DNA from: Mycolicibacterium peregrinum
GTDB lineage: Bacteria > Actinomycetota > Actinomycetes > Mycobacteriales > Mycobacteriaceae
Direction: 5' to 3'
NCBI RefSeq assembly: GCF_002102345.1
Contig: NZ_LQPP01000018.1
Coordinates: 278,935-342,934 of the forward strand
Length of the DNA stretch: 64,000 nucleotides
Part shown: positions 25,978-37,629 of the stretch, piece after piece
Layout of the letters: every line of letters begins with the position of its first letter
Position numbering within the stretch: position 1 is the first letter of the stretch
Made by a program: the position numbers and the translations under genes
Notes under the pieces: model-generated
Databases searched by the model: none
What the model was told of the DNA's origin: nothing
The model's input: the letters and a program-made list of their open reading frames with translations, nothing else

Positions 25978-26270
25978 TCCGAGCCAAACTTCTCGCGCAG
26001 GGCGGCGGCGGCCTCGGGGTTCTCTTCTTCGAGCTTCTGGATGTAGGAGACCACGTCACCGACGGTGCGCAGGCCGGCCAGATCCTCGTCGGGGATCTTC
26101 ACGCCGTACTTGTCCTCGGTCTGCACGGCGATCTCGACCATCGACAGCGAGTCGATGTCCAGGTCGTCGACGAACGACTTCTCGGGGGTCACCTCAGACG
26201 GCTCGATGCCGGTGACCTCTTCGATGATCTCGGCGAGACCGGCGATGATTTCTTCTTGACTGGCGGCCAC
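25974..26270 (-). CDS. acpM: Meromycolate-extension acyl carrier protein AcpM
   Basis: 98 residues. The phosphopantetheine attachment site is [10 protein letters not shown] (Ser41). The C-terminal tail (about residues 78-98, rich in Glu, Ala and Lys) extends beyond a standard ACP, as known for mycobacterial AcpM, but is shorter than the 115-residue M. tuberculosis form. It carries growing meromycolate chains for KasA/KasB. Coupled to kasA by a 4-bp overlap; 88 bp separate it from fabD. Confidence 0.96.
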   Translation of the reverse strand: MAASQEEIIAGLAEIIEEVTGIEPSEVTPEKSFVDDLDIDSLSMVEIAVQTEDKYGVKIPDEDLAGLRTVGDVVSYIQKLEEENPEAAAALREKFGSE

Positions 26271-26358
26271 AATGGCTCCTTCTTGTTGTTGACAGCCCTC
26301 CGGGTGCGGAGGACATACGGGACGTTCGGTTGGTGCTGCTATTCAGTTGTCGCAGGAC

Positions 26359-27300
26359 TTACAGCTCGTCCAGCCCATCCAGGTCTGCGGGGGTCTTGAC
26401 CGCGCGCGTCGGTGTGCCCTTCAGTTCACGCTTCGCGATGCCGACCAGGGTGCCCGCCGGCGGGAACTCGACGATCCCGGCGCGCTCGGCGCCCTGGAAG
26501 CGATCCCGCAGGGTGGCGGTGCACAGATCCCAGCGCACCGGCTTGGTCAGCTGGGACACCAGCTTCTCCATGGCATCGGCGGCCGAGGCCACCGGCTGGC
26601 CGTCCGCGTTCGACAGAAGAATCGTGGTCGGGCCCAAGGACTCTGTGGTCGTTACCGCTTCAACCGCAGCGGCGTAACCCTCCAGCGCGGAGGCCATGTA
26701 CTGGGTGTGGAATGCGCCTGCGGTGGCCAGCTGACGGACGCGGGCCTTGGCCGGCGGATCCTCGGCGAGCTTCTCCAGGGCCGCGATCGCGCCGGCAGCC
26801 ACGATCTGGCCCGCGGCGTTGCGGTTGGCCGGGACGAGGTCGAGCGATTCGAGCCGGGCCAGGACCTCGGCCTCGTCGCCACCGAGCACCGCGGACATAC
26901 CGGTCGGCTCGACCGCGCAGGCCTTGGCCATCTCGGCGCCACGGGTGGCGGCCAGCTTGACCGCATCGTCGGCGGAGATGACGCCGGCGATCGCGTAGGC
27001 CGCGATCTCGCCGACGGAATGGCCCGCGACGATGGTCTCAGCGGTCTGGGGAAGGCCCCGCTTGGTCAGTTCCTCATACGCCAGCAGGGTGGCGGCCACG
27101 ACCAGCGGCTGGGTCACCGCGGTGTCGGTGATCTCCTCGGCGGTGGCGGTGGTTCCCAGGCGCGCCAGGTCCAGGCCGCTGATCTGCGACCACGTGGCGA
27201 GGCGATCGGCCGCACCGGGCAGCTCCAGCCAAGCGGAGAGCATGCCGGGCGTCTGCGATCCCTGTCCGGGGGCAAGCAATGCGAGCACGGGTTGAGGCAC
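26359..27300 (-). CDS. fabD: Malonyl-CoA:ACP transacylase FabD
   Basis: 313 residues, starting with GTG. Conserved PGQGSQ (11-16), nucleophile elbow GHSVGE (Ser95) and a later catalytic His (AGAFHTQYM). It loads malonyl groups on AcpM. It is the first gene of the FAS-II operon; the promoter region with MabR-type half-sites lies directly upstream. Confidence 0.95.
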   Translation of the reverse strand: MPQPVLALLAPGQGSQTPGMLSAWLELPGAADRLATWSQISGLDLARLGTTATAEEITDTAVTQPLVVAATLLAYEELTKRGLPQTAETIVAGHSVGEIAAYAIAGVISADDAVKLAATRGAEMAKACAVEPTGMSAVLGGDEAEVLARLESLDLVPANRNAAGQIVAAGAIAALEKLAEDPPAKARVRQLATAGAFHTQYMASALEGYAAAVEAVTTTESLGPTTILLSNADGQPVASAADAMEKLVSQLTKPVRWDLCTATLRDRFQGAERAGIVEFPPAGTLVGIAKRELKGTPTRAVKTPADLDGLDEL

Positions 27301-27327
27301 GTCATTAAGAGAACACTGTGAAGACGG

Positions 27328-27387
27328 TTTTGTGGGGTGTAAGAGATTATGAACCTTGTCTTATGTTTTTGTAGGTTCCCCACAAAA
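27328..27387. promoter_or_regulatory. MabR-type binding region upstream of fabD
   Basis: A perfect 10-bp inverted repeat (TTTTGTGGGG 27328-27337, CCCCACAAAA 27378-27387) and a third copy (TTTTTGTAGG 27366-27375) give three TTTTGT-type half-sites, two direct and one inverted. MabR is known to bind TTTTGT-containing half-sites in the FAS-II promoter. A -10-like CATAAT (minus strand, 27346-27351) sits between them. Confidence 0.75.
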
Positions 27388-27461
27388 GTGCATGTTATGC
27401 GACGTTCCCTATATCGCAGCGAAATCTGGCACAGGCCTCTCCGGTGGCAGGTGATTCAAGA

Positions 27462-28745
27462 TCAAGCCCGCTGCCGCGCGGAATGAGCCGGGCGAATCGC
27501 CGAGATGGCGGCGCTACCACCATATGGCGTGCTCGGCTGGTATGCCTGTTTGCTCAACCTGCCGACCGTCGACGCAACCCGCAGCACGTAGGCATCCCGG
27601 GGGACGACCGGATCGCGGCCGGTGAAGTCGCCGATGCGTTTGAGCCGGTAGCGCACCGTGTTTGGATGAACGAACAATTTGCGTGCACAAGCTTCTATGG
27701 CGCCCCCGGAATCGAGGAACGCGTCGAGAGTCTCCGTCAGAGCCGGGCCGGCGTCGGCCAATGGGCGCATGACCTCGGTTTCCAGTGCTGCGATCGCAGT
27801 CTCGTCTCCCAACAGGGCCCGTTCGGGCAGAAGCTCGCGTGCTGACACCGGCCGGGGTGCGCCGGGCCATCCGGCCACCGCGTTCATGCCGGAGATCGCC
27901 TCGGTGGCGCTGCGGTGTGCAGCCGTCAGTGCCGGGGACGTCGGCCCGACCACCACCGGGCCGTCGGCGAACACCGACAGCAGGTCGACAAGGAAGCGAT
28001 CGGTTGCTGACAGCGGGCCCGACACGATCGTCACCAGCCAGGTCCCGTGCACATCGGACAGCGCTGCCCGGTCATGGCGCTTCACGACGTCGTGGATGTC
28101 GTCGCGGGCCAGATCCAGCCGGTCCGGACGCGGCAGGCCGACGATCACGGTGGCCGGTGCGGTGGCGTCCCAGTTCAGTGCCGCGGCCTGCGACTGCAAC
28201 TCGGGTCCGGTGTCCCCGCGCACCACGGCGTCGACGACGTTGGCTTCCATTCGCAGATCCCAGGCTCCGCGGGCCTCGGCCTGGTCGGCATACGCGCTGG
28301 CCGCCGCGAACGCCAGGTCCCGGCTGTACCGCAGGATGCCCGCGGTCAGCGCGTTGAGCTGCTCCTCGGACCGGGCCAGCATCGGCACCACCTCTTCGAA
28401 GAACTCCATCGAGGTCCGGACCATCTCGACCGACTGGCGTAGGGCGATCCGGCGGCGCAGGTCCTGTGGCACCACCTCGAAGGCCTGCGCGGTGTAGGAG
28501 ACGTCGCTTTCCGGGTCGCGCATCCACTCGACGAAGTTCACGACGGCGGTCTGCACGACCAACTGCACGCTCGCCCGCTGTGATGCGTCGAGATCGGAGA
28601 AGAAGTCGAGGCGCTCGGCCATGGCGTGGACCGCCTCGGTGGCCAGCCGGCCGGAATACTGCTTCAACCGGCGCAGCGTCGACTCGGGCACGCTCTCAAG
28701 GACCTCGACGGTCGATTTGGGCGGCACGAACCGCTTGTCAGCCAT
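27462..28745 (-). CDS. mabR: PucR-type regulator of FAS-II, MabR
   Basis: 427 residues. A long N-terminal helical/GGDEF-like region (to about 330) is followed by a C-terminal PucR HTH (about 345-405: ACARKLFVHPNTVRYRLKRI), as in the Rv2242 family. MabR controls the FAS-II operon through the fabD promoter, repressing or activating depending on acyl-CoA effectors. It lies directly upstream of fabD on the same strand, 161 bp away. The C-terminus ends in a short Ser/Ala/Arg-rich tail. The target sites described for this family are visible next to it. Confidence 0.92.
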   Translation of the reverse strand: MADKRFVPPKSTVEVLESVPESTLRRLKQYSGRLATEAVHAMAERLDFFSDLDASQRASVQLVVQTAVVNFVEWMRDPESDVSYTAQAFEVVPQDLRRRIALRQSVEMVRTSMEFFEEVVPMLARSEEQLNALTAGILRYSRDLAFAAASAYADQAEARGAWDLRMEANVVDAVVRGDTGPELQSQAAALNWDATAPATVIVGLPRPDRLDLARDDIHDVVKRHDRAALSDVHGTWLVTIVSGPLSATDRFLVDLLSVFADGPVVVGPTSPALTAAHRSATEAISGMNAVAGWPGAPRPVSARELLPERALLGDETAIAALETEVMRPLADAGPALTETLDAFLDSGGAIEACARKLFVHPNTVRYRLKRIGDFTGRDPVVPRDAYVLRVASTVGRLSKQAYQPSTPYGGSAAISAIRPAHSARQRA

Positions 28746-28792
28746 CCCTAAAAGCTACGCCAATATTCTGGTGGATTCCTCCAAGAGGACCG

Positions 28793-28834
28793 CTCCGAGG
28801 GCCGTCGCTCCCTTAAGAGAGACAGCCCCCGGAG
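28793..28834 (-). terminator. Hairpin terminator downstream of aceE
   Basis: On the minus strand, arms of 10 bp with one G-U pair (CTCCGGGGGC, GCCCTCGGAG) enclose a region with a further GTC/GAC pairing. It begins a few bases after the aceE stop and before the mabR start. There is no T-run. Probably separates aceE from mabR-fabD transcription. Confidence 0.55.
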
Positions 28835-28841
28835 CCCCCGG

Positions 28842-31631
<2,790 letters not shown>

Positions 31632-31776
31632 CTTCCGCTCCTTGTTAGGCGGTAACAACTGACAGTGCTTGTGGCACCTTCTATCGTCCACCCATCTTGC
31701 CGCCTCCGTGCCGCTGGGGGTGGGGGTGCGTAAGTTACCCATGAGTTGCTTTGTGAACCGGTAACGTCTGCAGATC

Positions 31777-32349
31777 GTGCCGGTTGATGGGCGATTTGGG
31801 GCAAAGGCGGGGATTGCCGCGCGCGCACTCGGCGGGGTCGCGGTGATCGCCATGGTCGTGGTGGGTTGCACGTCCATTACCGGCGGTACCGCAGAGGTCG
31901 ATTCCGCGGCCGCCCCCGAGTACCGGGCATCGGTGACGGCCTCGATCGAAGAGTCCTCTTTGAGCTCGGTGACCCGCGAATCCGAACGTCAGGCCTCGTT
32001 GACCACGCGCGCCGTGCACACCGTGTGCGAGGACCTCAGCACCTCCGTCGTCGACGCGGTCAATGCGGTCAACGGCTACGTCGAGGCGGTCAACAACGGG
32101 GGTGACGTCGCCGCCAAGGCCGGCCCCGCGATCGACGGGCTCAACCGCAGCGCCGATCTGGTCGGTTCCGGTCTGTCCGACGCGTTGTCCCCGGATCTGC
32201 GCGCCGCCCTGACCGAGTGGATCGACTCGGCAAGAGCCCTCGTCACCGCCATTTCCGGCCATGTCGGCGCGGATCAGTTCAACGCGGCATCGGAGCGCTC
32301 GAACGCCGCGCGAGAGAACGCACTGACCAGATGCGACAAGGCCTACTGA
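31777..32349 (+). CDS. Putative lipoprotein (Rv2240c-like)
   Basis: 190 residues with a signal helix and lipobox ending VVVGC (Cys about 31), so exported and lipid-anchored. The mature region is helical, rich in Ala, Ser and Glu (no catalytic motif), with a C-terminal Cys in the TRCDKAY tail. GTG start, with a possible TAACGT -10 at 31762-31767. It is adjacent to aceE, divergent, in a syntenic position with Rv2240c. Function unknown. Confidence 0.75.
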   Translation: MPVDGRFGAKAGIAARALGGVAVIAMVVVGCTSITGGTAEVDSAAAPEYRASVTASIEESSLSSVTRESERQASLTTRAVHTVCEDLSTSVVDAVNAVNGYVEAVNNGGDVAAKAGPAIDGLNRSADLVGSGLSDALSPDLRAALTEWIDSARALVTAISGHVGADQFNAASERSNAARENALTRCDKAY

Positions 32350-32496
32350 CAGGTGGGTGGACAAACTCGCCCGCCGGACACCCGCACTGATGCCTCGTCG
32401 TGCGACGATAGATCGCAACACGCATCGCGCACGCGAATGAACGAGTGATGGTCAAGTCTTGAGAGAGGCTCGAGAAGAGGTTAAGGAGGACCGACG

Positions 32497-32931
32497 GTGG
32501 TCGCGGCGGGGACGGACTCAAGCCCGAACTACGCCCACATACTGGGCATCCAGAAGGATCAGATAGTCCAGGAACTGGGTTGGGACGAGGATAGCGACGA
32601 CGACATCCGGGCCGATATCGAAGAAGCGTGCGGATCTGAGCTGGTCGATGAGGATTCGGACGAAGTAGTCGATGTCGTATTGCTCTGGTGGAGGGACGAC
32701 GACGGGGATCTCGTCGACCGGCTGATGGATGCCATCACCCCACTCGCCGAGGACGGCGTGATCTGGGTGGTGACTCCCAAGACCGGTAAACCCGGGCATG
32801 TGCAGCCCGCGGAGATCGCCGAGTCGGCGCCGACGGCCGGTCTGATGCAGACCTCGTCGGCCAAGTTGGGGGATTGGACGGCGAGCCGGTTGGTGCAACC
32901 CAAGTCGAAGGCTGCCGGAAAGAGGGGATAG
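32497..32931 (+). CDS. DUF3052 family protein
   Basis: 144 residues, acidic, matching the DUF3052 family (Rv2239c type) by its LGIQKDQIVQELGWDED N-terminus. Function unknown. AAGGAGG (32483-32489) lies 7 bp before a GTG start. Its stop shares one base with the ahpE start (TAGTG), so the two are coupled, hinting at a link with peroxide metabolism that the sequence alone does not explain. Confidence 0.85.
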   Translation: MVAAGTDSSPNYAHILGIQKDQIVQELGWDEDSDDDIRADIEEACGSELVDEDSDEVVDVVLLWWRDDDGDLVDRLMDAITPLAEDGVIWVVTPKTGKPGHVQPAEIAESAPTAGLMQTSSAKLGDWTASRLVQPKSKAAGKRG

Positions 32932-33392
32932 TGCTCGCTGTCGGTGCCCCGGCGCCCGATTTCACGCTCCGGGACCAGAACGGCAGGCCCGTCACCCTCA
33001 GCGCCTATCGCGGCGCCAAGGACGTGCTGCTGGTGTTCTTTCCGCTGGCGTTCACCAGTGTGTGTGAGGGCGAGCTCGGAGAGATCCGGGACAAGCTGCC
33101 GCTGTACGAGAACGACCACACCGTGACTCTGGCGATCTCGGTCGGCCCACCCCCGACGCACAAGGTCTGGTCCATCGAAAGTGGATTCACGTTCCCGGTG
33201 CTCGCGGATTTCTGGCCGCATGGCGCGGTCGCCCAGGCCTACGGCGTGTTCAACGACGAAGCCGGGTACCCGAACCGTGGCACGTTCGTCGTCGACAAGG
33301 CCGGGACGATCCGGTTCGCCGAGATGATGGAACCGGGGCAGGCGCGGGATCAGGCGGTGTGGCGGGAGGCTTTGGCGGCATTGCAGGCTTGA
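32931..33392 (+). CDS. ahpE: 1-Cys peroxiredoxin AhpE
   Basis: 153 residues, the same length as the M. tuberculosis enzyme. Peroxidatic Cys45 sits in PLAFTSVCEGELGE (P-x-x-x-T-x-x-C), with no resolving cysteine in the remaining sequence. It reduces peroxides and peroxynitrite; the sulfenic acid is restored by mycothiol/mycoredoxin. GTG start at 32931 shares one base with the DUF3052 stop; no Shine-Dalgarno of its own is needed. Confidence 0.92.
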   Translation: MLAVGAPAPDFTLRDQNGRPVTLSAYRGAKDVLLVFFPLAFTSVCEGELGEIRDKLPLYENDHTVTLAISVGPPPTHKVWSIESGFTFPVLADFWPHGAVAQAYGVFNDEAGYPNRGTFVVDKAGTIRFAEMMEPGQARDQAVWREALAALQA

Positions 33393-33444
33393 GCAGGCTT
33401 GAATTTCCGGTCACGCCCCTGCGGCGTGTACCGTGCCTGCGACG

Positions 33445-33519
33445 GGGCGCGTAGCTCAGTGGTAGAGCTCTGGTTTTACACACCAGCGGTCGGCGGTTCG
33501 ATACCGTCCGCGCCCACCA
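33445..33519 (+). tRNA. tRNA-Val(TAC)
   Basis: A 75-nt cloverleaf with encoded CCA. Acceptor stem GGGCGCG/CGCGCCC, anticodon arm CTGGT-TTTACAC-ACCAG with anticodon TAC, T-arm GGCGG-TTCGATA-CCGTC. Reads GUA valine codons. Confidence 0.95.
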
Positions 33520-33533
33520 TCAAAATCCCGGTC

Positions 33534-34037
33534 CTACGACCACACCGACTTCGCGCGTTGCAGCGCCAGTTGTTGGCCGCGTATGGCGGTATCGCCGCGA
33601 CACGACGGGCTGTCCCGGGAGAACTTCATGTTCACGAACCCCGTGAGATCGGCCCGGATGACGTATTTGAACGGAACCGGGCCCGTCTTGTACTCGGGGC
33701 TGCCGGGCCGACACGGCACGCCGGGGTTGACCCGCTCACCGACCCACGCGCCCGTGTGCCGATCGGCGGCGGGATCCCAGGCGAGATCCAGCTGCCAGGT
33801 GCCCTCCGGGGCAGGGGAGAGCACGTGCAGGCACTGCGGGCCGCACCCCGACAACGTCCAGTTGTAGGGCTCCGACGCCCCGTCGGTCGAAGTCTCGGTG
33901 ACGGTGTAGAGGCCTGGCCGAGGCAGCGGCGGAACCGGGGACTGCGGGGCGGCGACCGGCGGGCCGGATGACTGGAGGCCGCCGATCGCGAAACCGATTG
34001 CCAAAGAAGCGGCAACCGGGGCAATGAGCTCTTTCAA
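33534..34037 (-). CDS. Hypothetical secreted protein
   Basis: 167 residues with an N-terminal signal-like helix (about 5-22), a Pro-rich linker and a mature domain with four cysteines (SGCGPQCLH, VPCRPG, SPSCRGD) that could form two disulfides. No known domain recognised. Lies 14 bp from the tRNA 3' end on the opposite strand. Possibly in the envelope; function unknown. Confidence 0.7.
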   Translation of the reverse strand: MKELIAPVAASLAIGFAIGGLQSSGPPVAAPQSPVPPLPRPGLYTVTETSTDGASEPYNWTLSGCGPQCLHVLSPAPEGTWQLDLAWDPAADRHTGAWVGERVNPGVPCRPGSPEYKTGPVPFKYVIRADLTGFVNMKFSRDSPSCRGDTAIRGQQLALQRAKSVWS

Positions 34038-34098
34038 GGGTTCCTCCGCGTGGGATCATATCCACGGGCTCGGCGATACCCTGCCGTACGAACCGAAT

Positions 34099-34491
34099 TC
34101 ACGCCCCGGCGAAGAACTCCAGCGCGATGCCGTCGGGATCGCGGAAACTCAGCCCCGACCCGTACGAGGCGTCGACGATCCCGCCATGGGCGATACCCAG
34201 GCCGTCAAGCCGGTCCACCCAGGTCTGCAGTTCCGCACGTGACGCGCAGCCGAAGCCGACGTGGTCCAGGCCCACCCGGAATTCGCTGAAACGTCCATCA
34301 GGGGCCGGGGTCTGGTGCTGGTGGATGCCGAACAGCGTGCCGCCGTCGAGCAGCCACACCAGGTGATGGAAGCCGGCGTCGGTGTCCTCGTCGAGCACCG
34401 GATCGGCGTCGAACAGGGCTCGGTACCACGGCCCGCTGATCGCCAGATCGCGAACGGTGACCGCCACATGAGCGAGAGCGGGAAACGCCAT
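34099..34491 (-). CDS. VOC-superfamily (glyoxalase/bleomycin-resistance) protein
   Basis: 130 residues with two beta-alpha-beta-beta-beta modules. N-terminal HVAVTVRDLA with its His and the later DHVGFGC and LEFFAG segments are metal-ligand positions of the VOC fold. Substrate unknown. It lies 15 bp downstream of the DUF2236 gene on the same strand and could be co-transcribed. Confidence 0.8.
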   Translation of the reverse strand: MAFPALAHVAVTVRDLAISGPWYRALFDADPVLDEDTDAGFHHLVWLLDGGTLFGIHQHQTPAPDGRFSEFRVGLDHVGFGCASRAELQTWVDRLDGLGIAHGGIVDASYGSGLSFRDPDGIALEFFAGA

Positions 34492-34506
34492 GTTTCGCCT
34501 CCTGAG

Positions 34507-35334
34507 TCAGACCACTCGCTTGCCGAGTCGGTCACGGAACCGCATGTCCCACAGGTAGATCTGATAACCCAACAGCCACACCTCGTGCGGGATCACGCGA
34601 TCGGCGACCCGCAGTCCGGTCAACAGCCATTCGAAACGCCGCTGCTGATCGGCTGTCCAGCTCATCTGCATGTGGCGGCGGAACTCCGCGGGCAGGAATC
34701 CGGTGGTGGCGAACAGGTTGAACCGGCCGGCCAACAGCCGCAGCGGGGAGGGCAGGAACGCCATCGCGGCGACGCCGTACAGATGTTCACGCACCGGCGG
34801 GTCGATCCGTAGATCCTGCAGCGACTGCTTCCAGTAAGTGTCGAAGGCGTTCCGGTCCTCGGGCCACATCTCGTCGCGCACTTGCAAAGTGGTGCCGAGC
34901 GAGCGGGCGTCGGCATACACCGCGTCGGCCGAGGACTCGTCGAGCGGGCCGTAGAGAAACTCATGCATGTCGATGTAGTAGCGGTACAGGCAGGCCGCCA
35001 CCCACAGTTGCAGCCGAGGGTCGAAAGCGTTGTAGGACACCGGGCTTGAGGTGCGCGAGCGGACCAAGGCATGAACCTTGTCCACTTGGGTGCGCAGCAG
35101 CGCGCGGTCGGCATCGGTGCCCATGGTGGCCGCGGCCAGATAGGTGCCGGTGGTGCGGGCCCGTTTGAACGGATGTTTGTAGACGTTCCCGCTGTCCACC
35201 GGGCTCTCCAGCACCCCGTAACCGACCCCGGGAGAGGACAGCTGCATGATGACGTTGGCCGCGGGCAGCAGTGCCGCCGCCGGGTTGAGCAGATCGGTGA
35301 CACGTCGCGGGCGTCGTGGCGGACCCAGCCTCAT
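34507..35334 (-). CDS. DUF2236 / MpaB-family oxygenase-like protein
   Basis: 275 residues. Helical, with conserved His and Arg residues ([23 protein letters not shown]) that resemble the latex-clearing/MpaB b-type haem oxygenase family. The haem-ligand identity cannot be confirmed here. The ATG at 35334 begins the conserved block; the frame continues upstream but lies in the divergent promoter of cobD. Rv2237-like by position. Confidence 0.8.
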   Translation of the reverse strand: MRLGPPRRPRRVTDLLNPAAALLPAANVIMQLSSPGVGYGVLESPVDSGNVYKHPFKRARTTGTYLAAATMGTDADRALLRTQVDKVHALVRSRTSSPVSYNAFDPRLQLWVAACLYRYYIDMHEFLYGPLDESSADAVYADARSLGTTLQVRDEMWPEDRNAFDTYWKQSLQDLRIDPPVREHLYGVAAMAFLPSPLRLLAGRFNLFATTGFLPAEFRRHMQMSWTADQQRRFEWLLTGLRVADRVIPHEVWLLGYQIYLWDMRFRDRLGKRVV

Positions 35335-35367
35335 GACTTCGAGTAGACCACCTTGTGAGACGCTGCC

Positions 35368-36345
35368 GTGGTGTTTGCGCGTAGAAGCCCGCAGGTCTGG
35401 CACCGTCGGGCCGCCGGTATCGCCGTCGGGTTCCTGGCCGACCTGCTGCTGGGTGATCCGCGCCGCGGGCATCCGGTGGCCGGGTTCGGCACTGGCGCAG
35501 CACGGTTGGAGAAGCTCACCTATGCCGACAACCGCAGGGCAGGTGCACTGCACACCGGGCTGCTGCTCGGAGGGCTGGCCGGGCTGGGCTGGGTGGCCGG
35601 ACGCGACGACCGCATCTGGGTGACCGCGGCGGCCACCTACGTCGCGCTCGGTGGCACCTCGCTCAACCGCGTGGGTGGGCAGATGTCGACGCTGCTGGAG
35701 ACCGGCGACCTCGACGGCGCCCACGCCCTGCTGCCTTCGTTGTGCGGGCGGGATCCAGCCGCATTGGATACCTCGGGTCTGACCCGGGCCACGGTGGAAT
35801 CACTGGCCGAGAACACCTCTGATGCCCAGGTGGCGCCGCTGGTGTGGGCGGCGATCGGCGGGGTCCCCGGGGTGCTGGTGTACCGGGGCGCCAACACGCT
35901 GGACGCGATGATCGGGCACCGCTCGCCGCGGTACCTCAACTTCGGTTGGGCCGCAGCCAGATTCGATGATGTGCTGAACTACCTGCCGGCCCGGCTGACC
36001 GGGATTCTGACGGTGCTGTGTGCACCGGTGGTGGGCGGGTCACCATGGGCGGCCTTGCGGGCGTGGCGCCGCGACGCCGCCCGCCATCCCAGCCCGAACG
36101 CCGGGGTGGCCGAGGCCTCCTTCGCCGGTGCGCTCGGGGTGCGCCTGGGCGGCCCGACGCAGTACGCGCATCAACTGGAGATCCGGCCCACCCTGGGTGA
36201 CGGCCGCATCCCCGAAGTGGTGGATGTGGCCCGGGCGGTGCGGCTCTCGCGCGCGGTGCAGGCCTCGGCGGCGGCTGTGTCGGTGCTGCTTGTGGTCGTC
36301 AGCGCCGCTTGCCGTAGCGGTCGGCGATCTTCTCCTCGCCGGTGA
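35368..36345 (+). CDS. cobD: Adenosylcobinamide-phosphate synthase CobD/CbiB
   Basis: 325 residues, hydrophobic, with family signatures [12 protein letters not shown] (18-30), an [14 protein letters not shown] segment and a [11 protein letters not shown] motif. It attaches the aminopropanol arm to adenosylcobyric acid in cobalamin synthesis. GTG start at 35368 (next codon also GTG). Its last 47 bp overlap the SURF1 gene on the other strand. Together with cobC it forms part of a B12 locus. Confidence 0.92.
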   Translation: MVFARRSPQVWHRRAAGIAVGFLADLLLGDPRRGHPVAGFGTGAARLEKLTYADNRRAGALHTGLLLGGLAGLGWVAGRDDRIWVTAAATYVALGGTSLNRVGGQMSTLLETGDLDGAHALLPSLCGRDPAALDTSGLTRATVESLAENTSDAQVAPLVWAAIGGVPGVLVYRGANTLDAMIGHRSPRYLNFGWAAARFDDVLNYLPARLTGILTVLCAPVVGGSPWAALRAWRRDAARHPSPNAGVAEASFAGALGVRLGGPTQYAHQLEIRPTLGDGRIPEVVDVARAVRLSRAVQASAAAVSVLLVVVSAACRSGRRSSPRR

Positions 36346-37129
36346 GTTCGCGGGGCGGTTCCTTCGCGGCCGCCTGGGCCACGGCCCGTTCCCGCCTGCG
36401 CTGCTGCACCTCGGCGTAGACGAAGTAGCCCACGCCGAGCGGCGCGACGATGCCGAATGCGATCCACTGGATGCCGTAGGACAGGAACGGTCCGGCGTCG
36501 AGGTGCGGCAGGGACAACTCCCCGAGTCCGCCGGGTTGGTTCGCCACCAGCTGCAGATACGACCCCGTGAGCGGCACGCCGGTGAGCGACGCGATCTGCT
36601 CGGGGTTGATCGAATACACCTGCTGTGCGCCGTCGTCGCCGCGGAACGGCTCCTTACCTGGCAGACGTGCCTCTGCATCCCGGACCCGGGCGGTCACGGT
36701 CACCCGGTCGGTCGGTGCCGGCGCGAACTGGGGCACCTTGTTTCCGTCGATCGGGGTGATGAAGCCGCGATTGACCAGCACCACCGGCCCGCCGTCCACG
36801 GCGAACGGGGTGAGGACCTCGAAGGCCGGTTCGCCGTCTACCACCCGAAGCCGGACCAGTACCTCCGACTTCGGCAGGTAGTGCCCGGTCGCCGTGACCC
36901 GCTGCCACTGGGCATCGGGCGCGACCGAATCCTGGTGCGGCAGAACAGTGGTCACCGGAACCGGATCGGCCTGCAGCGAATGGCTGATCTGGTTGTTCTC
37001 ACGCGAGGTCTTCGTGTTCTTGCCCAGCTGCCACGGCGCCAGCACCGTGAAACACAGGTAGGCGAAGGCGGCCACCACGATGAACAACGCCACCCATTGC
37101 GGTCGCAGCAGGAAGGTCAGGCGTCGCAT
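36299..37129 (-). CDS. SURF1 family cytochrome oxidase assembly protein
   Basis: 276 residues with two transmembrane segments (about 10-30 and 222-242) flanking an extracytoplasmic domain, the classical SURF1 topology. The RGFITPIDG motif is typical. It supports cytochrome c oxidase haem insertion. Start shares one base with the ptpA stop (TGATG), so it is coupled to ptpA-ptkA. Confidence 0.9.
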   Translation of the reverse strand: MRRLTFLLRPQWVALFIVVAAFAYLCFTVLAPWQLGKNTKTSRENNQISHSLQADPVPVTTVLPHQDSVAPDAQWQRVTATGHYLPKSEVLVRLRVVDGEPAFEVLTPFAVDGGPVVLVNRGFITPIDGNKVPQFAPAPTDRVTVTARVRDAEARLPGKEPFRGDDGAQQVYSINPEQIASLTGVPLTGSYLQLVANQPGGLGELSLPHLDAGPFLSYGIQWIAFGIVAPLGVGYFVYAEVQQRRRERAVAQAAAKEPPRELTGEEKIADRYGKRR

Positions 37130-37629
37130 CAGACTGCCGTTCCCCGGATTCCCCGGTCGGCCAGCGCCGCGTCGACCCAGGCGTGCAGCCCGGGCAGGGA
37201 CGACTCGATCACGGTGAACACGTCCTCGAAATCGGCCTTGCCGCCGTAATACGGATCCTCCACGTCGAGGGCGTGCGCTCCCGAGCGGGGGTCGAACGAG
37301 CGCAGCATCCGCAAGCGGTCGGGAACCACGCCAAGATCGGTCAGGATGCGCAGGTGATTGCGGCCCAACGCGACCACCATGTCGGCGCCGAGATGGTCAT
37401 CGCAGACCTGGGCGGCGACGTGCTCGCTGGGATAACCGCGCTCAGACAGCACCAGGCAGGCGCGGCTGTCGGCGCCGTCACCGGCATGCCAACCGCCGGT
37501 GCCGCCGCTGCTCACCCGAACCACGTCGGCCAGGCCGCGCTCGTGGATCTGGTGGGCGAACATCTTCTCTGCCATCGGGGACCGGCAGATATTGCCCGAG
37601 CAGACGAACGTGACATGCAGCTCAGACAC
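37129..37629 (-). CDS. ptpA: Low-molecular-weight protein tyrosine phosphatase PtpA
   Basis: 166 residues. Signature loop C-x5-R as VCSGNICRSP (Cys10, Arg16) and general-acid DP loop in DVEDPYYGG (Asp about 126). In pathogens PtpA is secreted and acts in the host; in an environmental species a cytosolic role with PtkA is more likely. GTG start at 37629 overlaps the ptkA stop by 8 bp. Confidence 0.93.
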   Translation of the reverse strand: MSELHVTFVCSGNICRSPMAEKMFAHQIHERGLADVVRVSSGGTGGWHAGDGADSRACLVLSERGYPSEHVAAQVCDDHLGADMVVALGRNHLRILTDLGVVPDRLRMLRSFDPRSGAHALDVEDPYYGGKADFEDVFTVIESSLPGLHAWVDAALADRGIRGTAV

